From: an uncultured Lachnospiraceae bacterium
Lineage (GTDB): Bacteria; Bacillota; Clostridia; Lachnospirales; Lachnospiraceae
DNA length: 64,000 bases
Assembly (NCBI GenBank): GCA_910577275.1
Contig: CAJTMW010000019.1
Coordinates: 5,377-69,376 of the forward strand
Direction of reading: 5' to 3'
Positions 34,716-43,357 of this stretch are shown piece by piece. The notes under the pieces are model-generated. The model ran no database searches. It was not told the origin of the DNA and was given only the letters and a program-made list of their open reading frames with translations. The stretch's first letter is position 1; each line of letters starts with the position of its first letter. The position numbers and the translations under genes were made by a program.

Positions 34716-36868
34716 ATATATATGTTACCAAAGTAAATGGATTATCCTTATGGAATCCTTCGCAATATATACAATGGATGACGATTGAAATTGCGGCTCA
34801 GATTGGTTTTCGGGAAATGGGGATATTTTGTTATGATGGGAGAACTGAGAGTATCGAAAGTCTGAGAAGCAGAATTGACGGAATTATCGCAGGGCTAAGC
34901 TGGGGGGAAGATGTGGTGATATGCCAGTTCCCAACGGGGAATGGTTTTAGATTCGAGCAGGAACTGATAAGCCGTTTAAAATTGTATCGATGTCGGATTG
35001 TGATTTTTAACAGTACGATGGAAGGCCTTCTCCGTGAATCTAACCATGATAAGATGTTGAAAACAATAGAGCTATATAATCAGGCAAAAGCTTTGATTAT
35101 ACCGTCATTGGCGATGCGTCAGTTTTTATTAGATAATGGGATTCGTAAAGATATGAAATTTATCATTCAGGATATGTGGGACTATGCAATGGATATAAAT
35201 TTTTTCAGTGACCCGCAGTTCCACAGAGAATTTCATTTTTTAGGCGGCAGCTTTGCGGGAATAGATAACTGGAATGGGGGATTGCCGTTAAAATTGTATG
35301 CTGCTTCTTCGAAACAAGGGAAAAATATATATCATATGGGAGAACTGCCTCCAGGAAACCTGACTTCAGAGTTATCGAAGGGAGGCTTTGGACTGGTGTG
35401 GTATCAGGATGAGGATTCCAAGCATTGTATGCAATATGACGTTTCGTTTTCGCTCGCCCGATATCTGGCAGCGGGGATCCCTGTTATAGTGCCTGCTGGA
35501 ATTTCCAATCAAATGATAATAGAGGAAAATCATCTGGGATTGGTGGTAAATTCTCTGGATGAAGCGATAGAAGCGGTGGGAACTATGGCGGAAGCAGAAT
35601 ATCAGCAGTATATTCGGTCTGTCAGACAATTTGCACAAATTGTGAGGAAGGGTTATTATACTAAGAAATGTCTGGTTGATGCAGTACATGCAGTATGCAC
35701 AAAGAATGCGGGGAAAATCTCTGCACCGGCAAACGTATATCGTTTGGGAAAACGGGAATTTACTTATACGGTTTTGAAAGAATCCTTTGGGGGGAATCTG
35801 GCATTATCATGGAACTATCATGGAGAGGCAGATGGATTTTTGATTTATGATACATTTGATAATTTGATTTATGAGACACGAAATATGTATCAACATTACT
35901 TTTTGCTCAAGGGGTATCGGAAAGAAAGTGGTTTCATTGTGAAAGCCTATGTAGATACCTGGAAGGGGAAAATGGTTGTGGCAGAATCGGAACCTAATTA
36001 TTTGCAGGCGGAAATATATGACCATACCTGCGTCAGTGTGATTATGCCGGCATATAATTCGGAAGATTACATTGTCAGAAGTATAGACACGGCTTTGGCA
36101 CAGTCACTTTCAGGATTGGAACTCATTATTGTAGATGATGGGAGCATAGACCGCACCTCGGATATAGCTGACTGGTATGCGGAGAGGTATTCAAATATAA
36201 CAGCAATTCATCGTGAAAATGGAGGTGTTGCAGCGGCACGAAATACAGGGATTAAGTATGCAAAGGGAGAATATATTGGATTTATGGATAATGATGATAT
36301 GATTCGCCCTGAGATGATGGCAAGATTATATAGTTCTGCAGAAAAGAATGACTGTGATATTGCGATTACTTCTATCTATGTGATAAAGAATAACGAATAT
36401 GAGGTGGCAGTACAATATGAGCTGAAAGAAGATGCTGCCATATCTGTTGATGATTTTTTTGATATGCATTTTATAAATGAGATGCTATTTTCTGTGATGA
36501 TTTGGAACAGAATATATCGTACTTCTCTTGTAAAACAGTTGCCGATTCCTGAAATTGTAGGTGACGATGACGCTTGGAGTCCATTTATTATTTCATATGC
36601 AGACAGTATTTGTTATCTTGATGAGCGCGGATATGAGTATGACAGAACTATCCGTAGTAAGACACTTGTAGATAAATGGGTGAGCTACTCTAAGGAAGAG
36701 CATTTTTTAGTTTGTAAAAAAATAATTTTGTTTTTTTTGGAAAATGGAAATCCGAAAAAGAGGAAACGGCTTAAAGAACTGGCAAAAAGGTATATGTTAG
36801 GGCTTAAGGGTGATTGTAGACAAGATGAATATGAAAAACTGTGGGAACAAATAGAAAAAAGTTATTAG
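34712..36868 (+). CDS. Nss/Gtf3-like - Fn3-like - GT2 fusion glycosyltransferase
   Basis: 718 aa from ATG 34712 (ATGA overlap, GGAGG upstream). Domain order: Nss/Gtf3-like (about 1-335; MNIYVTKVNGLSLW, VVICQFPTGNGF, GGFGLVWYQDED), Fn3-like beta domain (about 345-445; LALSWNYHGEADGFLIYD, VAESEP), GT2 (about 445-718; VSVIMPAYNSEDYI, MDNDD as metal-binding motif). Unlike the homologue at 17182 the Nss part is complete. The fusion suggests two sequential sugar additions, with the beta domain as spacer or glycan binder (inference). Confidence 0.87.
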   Translation: MNIYVTKVNGLSLWNPSQYIQWMTIEIAAQIGFREMGIFCYDGRTESIESLRSRIDGIIAGLSWGEDVVICQFPTGNGFRFEQELISRLKLYRCRIVIFNSTMEGLLRESNHDKMLKTIELYNQAKALIIPSLAMRQFLLDNGIRKDMKFIIQDMWDYAMDINFFSDPQFHREFHFLGGSFAGIDNWNGGLPLKLYAASSKQGKNIYHMGELPPGNLTSELSKGGFGLVWYQDEDSKHCMQYDVSFSLARYLAAGIPVIVPAGISNQMIIEENHLGLVVNSLDEAIEAVGTMAEAEYQQYIRSVRQFAQIVRKGYYTKKCLVDAVHAVCTKNAGKISAPANVYRLGKREFTYTVLKESFGGNLALSWNYHGEADGFLIYDTFDNLIYETRNMYQHYFLLKGYRKESGFIVKAYVDTWKGKMVVAESEPNYLQAEIYDHTCVSVIMPAYNSEDYIVRSIDTALAQSLSGLELIIVDDGSIDRTSDIADWYAERYSNITAIHRENGGVAAARNTGIKYAKGEYIGFMDNDDMIRPEMMARLYSSAEKNDCDIAITSIYVIKNNEYEVAVQYELKEDAAISVDDFFDMHFINEMLFSVMIWNRIYRTSLVKQLPIPEIVGDDDAWSPFIISYADSICYLDERGYEYDRTIRSKTLVDKWVSYSKEEHFLVCKKIILFFLENGNPKKRKRLKELAKRYMLGLKGDCRQDEYEKLWEQIEKSY

Positions 36869-36893
36869 TTATTATATGGTGCGAGGAATAGTG

Positions 36894-37898
36894 ATGAAAG
36901 TATTTATAACATGTATAAATGCATTGGGTGGTATGGGTGAATATTCACAGGTGATGGTTTCGGATATTGCGCATCAACTTGGATTCAGAAATATGGGAAT
37001 TTATTTTTATAATTCAAGTGAGGAGAGTGAATTGAGTTTGAGTGCCAGGTACGATGGCATCATTGCCAGTATATCTTGGGGGGATATTATTTTTTTTCAA
37101 CACCCAACTTGGCATCCCCTAAAGTTTGAAGAAGGGTTGATTAAGCGGATAAAAGGAAGTGGTGGAAAGGTAATTATTGTGATACATGATATAAGGTCCC
37201 TTATGTTTGAGTACAGGCGTTTTGAACTGGAATATGAAATAAATCTGTATAATTCTGCAGAAGTTCTTATAGTACCGTCCTTTTCTATGAAAAAATTTTT
37301 ACAGGATAATGGAATCAGGGAAAATATGAAGTTTGTGGTGCAGGAAATGTGGGATTATACTACGAACATTCAGTTTTTACGAATGCCGGAATTTCAAAAA
37401 GAGATTCATTTTGCAGGAAAACCATCTAAATTTTTATTTCCTAATCAATGGAATTTTGATGTGCCTTTGAAGGTATATGCATCGGAACAGTGTACAGGAG
37501 AAAATGTACGGGCGATGGGGTGGCTAAATTCTGAAGGTTTGTTATTGGAACTTGCAAAAGGGGGGTTTGGTCTGGTGTGGTATGGGAGCGATTATTGGCA
37601 TCAATATATGAAATATAATAATACTTTTAAGCTTAGTACCTATTTAGCAGCAGGAATTCCTGTAATAATTCCCAGGGGGATTTCTAATCAGCACTTGATT
37701 GAAAAAAATCAACTCGGGCTGATAGTGGATAGTTTGGACGAAGCGGTAGAAAAGGTTAAAAATATGGAGGAATCAAAGTATCAGGAATATGTAAGATATG
37801 TGAGCAATTTTTCGCCATTAATCCGAAATGGATATTTCACGAAAAAATTTCTGATAGATGCTGTCCAGATGCTTATGAGACAGGATATGATTAATTAA
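36894..37898 (+). CDS. Nss/Gtf3-like glycosyltransferase, stand-alone
   Basis: 334 aa from ATG 36894 with GCGAGGAATA upstream; an in-frame ATG at 36876 is less likely. Complete Nss family member (MKVFITCINALGGMG, RYDGIIASISWGDIIFFQ, GGFGLVWYG, YLAAGIPVIIPRGISNQ). It lacks the Fn3-like and GT2 parts found in its neighbours, so it could be the ancestral form or a truncated copy. Probably adds a hexose to O-GlcNAc. Confidence 0.86.
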   Translation: MKVFITCINALGGMGEYSQVMVSDIAHQLGFRNMGIYFYNSSEESELSLSARYDGIIASISWGDIIFFQHPTWHPLKFEEGLIKRIKGSGGKVIIVIHDIRSLMFEYRRFELEYEINLYNSAEVLIVPSFSMKKFLQDNGIRENMKFVVQEMWDYTTNIQFLRMPEFQKEIHFAGKPSKFLFPNQWNFDVPLKVYASEQCTGENVRAMGWLNSEGLLLELAKGGFGLVWYGSDYWHQYMKYNNTFKLSTYLAAGIPVIIPRGISNQHLIEKNQLGLIVDSLDEAVEKVKNMEESKYQEYVRYVSNFSPLIRNGYFTKKFLIDAVQMLMRQDMIN

Positions 37899-37984
37899 AT
37901 CATATTGTATAACACTCAGGAAGACAGAGGAATAGGTATCAAATAGAAAGATTTTGATATAAGGCAGTCAGGAAGGAAAGAAAT

Positions 37985-40112
37985 ATGAATGTTTACATTA
38001 CAAAATTGAACGGTTTACCTTTACAAGACATATCACAGTATATGCAGCGGATGACAGCAGAAATTGGGCATCAGTTGGGCTTTCGGGAGATGGGCATATA
38101 TCGTTATAATGGAGCAGGAGAAAGTAAGGAAAGCCTGAACGCCAGGCTTGACGGTATTATTGCAGGAATTGATTTGGGGAATGATGTTGTGATATGCCAG
38201 TTTCCAACAGGAAATGGATTTAAATATGAATGGGAACTGGTAAAACGCTTGAAGATGTATCAAAGTAAAGTCATAATTTTTATTCATGATGTTGGAGTTG
38301 TTGTTCAGAAAACCAGCCAAGTTGTTTTGGATATAATCAGGCCGAGATTTTAATTATTCCATCTATAGAAATGCGCCAGTTATTGTTAGATAATGGGATA
38401 AAAAAAGATATGAAATTTGTTGTTCAGGAAATGTGGGATTGCATAACAGTATAGTAGCTTTTATAGCATTCCTTAGTTTCACAAGGAGATTTATTTTGCA
38501 GACGGCAGAAGTTATGAAGGTATGCATGATTGGAAGGATGCGCTTCCACTAAAAGTATATATGGCTTCGGAAAAACAGTGACAATATGTGAAAAACATGG
38601 GAGTATTACTCTTTGCGCTATCAAAGGGTGGGTTTGGATTGGTATGGTATCAGGATGAAGAGTCTTATCAATGTATGAAATATGGCATTTCGTATCCGCT
38701 TGCCCGATATCTGGCCGCAGGGATTCCCATGATTGTGCCCGCCGGAATTTCAAATCAGACGTTGATAGAAAAGAACCACTTGGGATTGATTGTGAATTCT
38801 CTGGATGAAGCAATTGCAGTAATAGAATCTATGACAGAGTCGGAATATCAGGAATATACTCGTTATGTCAGTCAATTTGCACCAGCAGTAAGAAGAGGTT
38901 ACTACACTAAAAAGTGTCTGATTGATGCAGCGTAGCCATTATTCAGAAAAAATACGTGCGAAATTACGACAACAACAAATATATATAAATCAGGAAAACA
39001 GATATTTACTTATACAGTATTGAGGGAATCTTATGGGGAAAATTTGGCTCTTTCGTGGAGCTATTCTGGGGAACCAAATGGATTCCAGATTTATGATATA
39101 TATGGGAAGCTGGTTTATGGGACAAGAAATCTGTATCAACATTATTGTTTGATTAGAGGATATGGGAGAGAAAGCGGATTTGTTATAAAGGCGTATATTG
39201 ATACATTGAAGGGAAAAATGATTGTAGCAGAATCAGGGCAGATTTATCTTCAGGAAAAGCAATATAGTTATGCAGATGTGAGCTTGATAATACCGATTTA
39301 TAATGCACAGGATTATATTGTCAGGGAGATTGATGTTGCATTAGCTCAATCATTTTTTAACCTAGAGATTATTCTGGTAGATGATGGAAGTACGGATAAT
39401 ACATCAAATGTAGTAGATTGGTATGCGGAAAGATATTCAAATGTAATAGCCATACATCAGAAAAATGGTGGAGTAGGGGCGGCAAGGAATACGGGAATTA
39501 GACGTGCAAGCGGTGAGTATATCGGATTTATGGATGGTGATGATATGATTCATCCTGATATGATAATAAGATTGTACAATTATGCAAAAAAAACGATTGC
39601 GATATTGCAATCACATCTGTACGTCAGATAAAAAACGAATATGGGATACACGTGCAGTATTTAATGGAAAATATGCTGTTGTAACAGTAGAAGACTATTT
39701 CGAAATGCATTTTAATAACGATGTTATCTTTTCCGTAGAGGTTTGGAATAAGTTATATCATGTCTCTCTTATAAAGGAACGTTTATTTCCGGAAATATTA
39801 TTAGGCGAGGACGCGGCGTGGACTCCATATATTTTGTCTTATGCAAAGAGGATTTGCTATAATGATGATTTTTTATATGAATATGATAGGTCTTTTCGTG
39901 AAGGGACTCTTGGGACATAATGGCTGTATAAAGGGAAAGAGGAGCGCTTTGAGATGTATAAAAATATAGTCACATTTTATTTGAAAGTTGGAAATCCTGA
40001 AAGAAGAGAAATGTTGAAAAAGCTGGCAAAACGTTTTTTGTTAATGTGGAGCCAAATATATGGTGATACCGCATATATGAAATTATGTGAGGAGATAGAT
40101 GAAACTTTCTGA
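37985..40112 (+). pseudogene. Decayed Nss-Fn3-GT2 fusion gene
   Basis: The start is good (ATG 37985, GGAAGGAAAG upstream) and the whole length aligns with the intact gene at 41127. Damage seen in order: a frameshift with loss of about five codons near 38327 (VLD then YNQAEILIIPS in a new frame); stops after MWDCITV near 38452 and after ASEKQ at 38579-38581; a short deletion before LLFALSKGGFG; TAG after LIDAA near 38933; a frameshift in an A-run near 39590; another near 39670; and TAA after REGTLGT at 39918-39920. Remaining pieces cover all three domains. Clearly non-functional as one protein. Confidence 0.92.
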
Positions 40113-40188
40113 AGATTAAATTATATTTTGATATTTGAGTCATATAAAAATGCCAATGTTTTTTGAGGAAAGGTTGGAATTGATAAGC

Positions 40189-41130
40189 ATGAATATTCTG
40201 ATTGCTGCAAACACTAAATTTATGGAGCCAACGTCAGTAATGGTATACTCTCTTTGCCGGACTCATAAAGACATGGAGGTTGATATATATCTTGCGTATC
40301 ATGACCTGAAAGAAGAGGATATTGAAAGACTACAAAAAATAGTCTCCAATTTTGAAAAAAAGAATTTACACCCGCTTGACATGGGGGGAGAGTTTGCAAC
40401 AAGAGTATCAGTAACCGAACGATTTTCTCATGAAATCTATTATCGTATTTTAGCTGTAAATATGCTGCCTCAAAATATGGAACGGATTTTATATTTAGAT
40501 GCGGATATGTTGATAAAAAAGGATTTAACAGAAGTTTATGGGACATCTATGAGTGATACATGTCCTTTTATTGTCTGTGAGGATATAGAAGGACATAAAA
40601 GAGAGACTTATGAATGGTTGCGAAGCAGAGTTGCAATTCCCCATAACAGTAGATATTTTAATTCAGGATTTATGCTGATGAATTTAAACTATTTAAGGCG
40701 AAGGAACAGCGTTGATTATATTTTGGATGCTTTTTATAGGGGGGATAGTCGATATCCATGTCCTGACCAGGATGTGCTAAACCATATGTATTATGATAAG
40801 GTTCAATATGTGCCATGTTCTTTATATAATTTGCCGCCGGAGTGTTGGAAGATAGATACGGAAGCATTATCTAAGGGAAACATCCGTTTTGCCAGCTATC
40901 CAGAGATGAGTGACCCAACCCTTAATCAGGACGAGCGTTTTGTTGATGTAACATTGTAGCTTCGGGATAATGCTTATATTATTCATTATCTGGGCTTCTT
41001 AAAGCCATGGTATTATAGAGACAAGCCGATGTTTTCGGATGTTGCTTTATATGCCGGACTTTGGTTTGAATGTGAAAGCGAAATGTATCAAAGCATTGAA
41101 GGCTTGGGGGCATATGGGGGAGTGATATGA
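40189..41130 (+). pseudogene. GT8-family glycosyltransferase interrupted by one stop codon
   Basis: ATG 40189 gives MNILIAANTKFMEPTSV, a GT8 start. The DxD motif is in ILYLDADML, followed by FNSGFMLMNLN and PDQDVLN, as in GT8 galactosyl/glucosyltransferases. A TAG at 40957-40959 stops it after RFVDVTL. The same frame then continues with the conserved GT8 end IIHYLGFLKPWYY to TGA at 41130, overlapping the next gene. A single nonsense change explains this. The shortened product (about 256 aa) lacks the terminal HxxGxxKPW motif that binds the nucleotide sugar, so activity is unlikely. An upstream start at 40135 is possible. Confidence 0.85.
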
Positions 41131-43286
41131 ATATATATATTACAAAGTTAAACGGCTTACCATTACAAGACACATCACAGTATATACAGCGGATGACCGC
41201 TGAAATTGCGCACCGGCTTGGCTGCCGGGAGATGGGGATATTTCGGTATAATGGAGCAAACGAAAGCAGGGAAAGTTTAAACGGCAGGCTTGATGGAATT
41301 ATTGCGGGGATTTGTGGCGGGGATATTGTTATATGCCAGTTCCCAACGGGAAATGGGTTTCGGTATGAATGGGAATTGGTAAGACGCTTAAAAGTTTATC
41401 AAAGCCGGGTGGTAATTTTTGTTCATAACGCCAAAATTCTCATTAGGGAATCTAACCAGATGATACTGGAAGAAACGATAAGATTATATAATCAGGCCGA
41501 TGTTTTGATTGTACCATCTTTGGCAATGCGTCATTTTTTATCGGATAACGGAATAAAAAGGGATATGAAATTCGTCATTCAGGAAATGTGGGATTATATA
41601 ACTGACCTGAATTTTTTTAGTTTTCCGCAGTTTCGTAAAGAAATCCATTTTGCATGTGATAGTGGTTTTGTGGGAATGAATGAGTGGAATGGTACAATTC
41701 CTTTAAAACTGTACGATGTTTCAGTAAACCAGAGGTATAACGTGTATCATATGGGAAAATTAACCTCAGGAGAATTGCTTTCGGCGTTATCAAAGGGCGG
41801 ATTTGGTCTCGTCTGGTATCAGAATGAGGATTCCAGGCGGTGTATGGAGTATGAAACTTCCTTTCACCTTGCCAGATACCTTGCGGCGGGAATTCCTGTC
41901 ATTGTACCGGATGGGATTTCAAATCAGATGCTGATAGAAAAAAACCATTTAGGACTGGTTGTGCATTCGCTGGAGGAAGTGGTAATAATGATAGAATCCA
42001 TGACAGAATCGGACTATCTGGAATATATCCGGTGTGTTGGGCAGTTTGCACCGGCTTTGAGAAACGGCTACTATACTAAAAAATGTCTGGTTGATGCAGT
42101 GCAGGCAGTGTGCCGGAAAGATGCAGGGGAAATTATTACACCGGCAAAGATATATGAATTGAGAAAGCAGGCGTTTACATATATAGCAGTAAAAGAATCT
42201 TATGGAGGGAATCTGGCATTATCATGGAGTTATCATGGGGAGGCAAATGGATTTCTGGTTTATGATATGTCTGGGAAACTGATATATGAAACAAGGAATA
42301 TGCATCAGCATTATTTTCTGATTCAGGGGTATGGAAGAAATGATGAGTTTGTTATAAAGGCATATATTGATACATTGAAAGGAAAAGGGATTGTAGTAGA
42401 ATCAGAACCGATTTATCTTCAAGAGCAGCAATATACCCATGCTGATGTTAGTTTGATTATTCCTGCTTATAATGCGCAGGATTATATTGTCAGAAGTATA
42501 GACATCACGCTGGCGCAATCATTTCTTGATTTGGAGATAATTATTGTAGATGATGGAAGTGAGGATGATACTGCGGATGTGATTGATTGGTATGCGGAGA
42601 AATATCCGAATATAATAGCTATACATCAGAAAAACGCTGGAGTTGGAGTGGCACGGAATACTGGAATCAAGTATGCAGAAGGTGAGTATATCGCTTTCAT
42701 GGATAGTGATGATATGCTCCATCCTGATATGATTGCAAAATTATATTATTCTGCAAAGAAAAATGACTGTGATATTGCGGTTACATCTGTATATCGGATA
42801 GAAGAAAGTGGTTATAAGGTATTTATAGAGTATCCATTGGAAGAGGATATTGCTGTAACTGCAGATGACTTTTTCCAGATGCATTTTGATAAAGGGCTTA
42901 TATTTTCTGTAGCGGTTTGGAATAAGTTATACCGCTCTTCTCTGGTGAAAGAACGATTGTTTCCTGAAATTTTTTTGGGTGAGGATGAAGCGTGGACTCC
43001 GTATATTTTGTCTTTTACAGATAGAATTTGTTACCTTAATGACTTCCTGTATGAATATGACAGAGTTATTCGAAAAAATACACTGGAAGAACAGTGGATG
43101 AAAAAGACAAAAGAAGAGCGGTTTATTATGTATAAGGATATTACGGTATTTTATCTGAAAAAGGGTAATCCTGATAGAAGGAGGTTTCTTAAAATGTTGG
43201 CAAGAGGTTATTTGTTGGGGCGGAGTCAATTATATGGAGATGCTGAATATGAAAAATTATGGAGGGAATTGGATAAAATTTTTTGA
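41127..43286 (+). CDS. Nss/Gtf3-like - Fn3-like - GT2 fusion glycosyltransferase
   Basis: 719 aa, ATG 41127 with GGGGGAG upstream, overlapping the GT8 frame end (ATGA). Order: Nss (about 1-335; MNIYITKLNGLPLQD, VICQFPTGNGFRYEW, GGFGLVWYQNED), Fn3-like (about 345-440; LALSWSYHGEANGFLVYD, VVESEP), GT2 (about 440-719; VSLIIPAYNAQDYI, MDSDD). It is the intact sister of the pseudogene at 37985. Expected role: extension of the O-linked glycan on the SRRP. Confidence 0.88.
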   Translation: MNIYITKLNGLPLQDTSQYIQRMTAEIAHRLGCREMGIFRYNGANESRESLNGRLDGIIAGICGGDIVICQFPTGNGFRYEWELVRRLKVYQSRVVIFVHNAKILIRESNQMILEETIRLYNQADVLIVPSLAMRHFLSDNGIKRDMKFVIQEMWDYITDLNFFSFPQFRKEIHFACDSGFVGMNEWNGTIPLKLYDVSVNQRYNVYHMGKLTSGELLSALSKGGFGLVWYQNEDSRRCMEYETSFHLARYLAAGIPVIVPDGISNQMLIEKNHLGLVVHSLEEVVIMIESMTESDYLEYIRCVGQFAPALRNGYYTKKCLVDAVQAVCRKDAGEIITPAKIYELRKQAFTYIAVKESYGGNLALSWSYHGEANGFLVYDMSGKLIYETRNMHQHYFLIQGYGRNDEFVIKAYIDTLKGKGIVVESEPIYLQEQQYTHADVSLIIPAYNAQDYIVRSIDITLAQSFLDLEIIIVDDGSEDDTADVIDWYAEKYPNIIAIHQKNAGVGVARNTGIKYAEGEYIAFMDSDDMLHPDMIAKLYYSAKKNDCDIAVTSVYRIEESGYKVFIEYPLEEDIAVTADDFFQMHFDKGLIFSVAVWNKLYRSSLVKERLFPEIFLGEDEAWTPYILSFTDRICYLNDFLYEYDRVIRKNTLEEQWMKKTKEERFIMYKDITVFYLKKGNPDRRRFLKMLARGYLLGRSQLYGDAEYEKLWRELDKIF

Positions 43287-43357
43287 AATTCTGATTCTTA
43301 TTCAGAGATAAAGGTGTCGTGGAGTGATTATTCTCTGTAATTTAGATGAGGTGAGAT

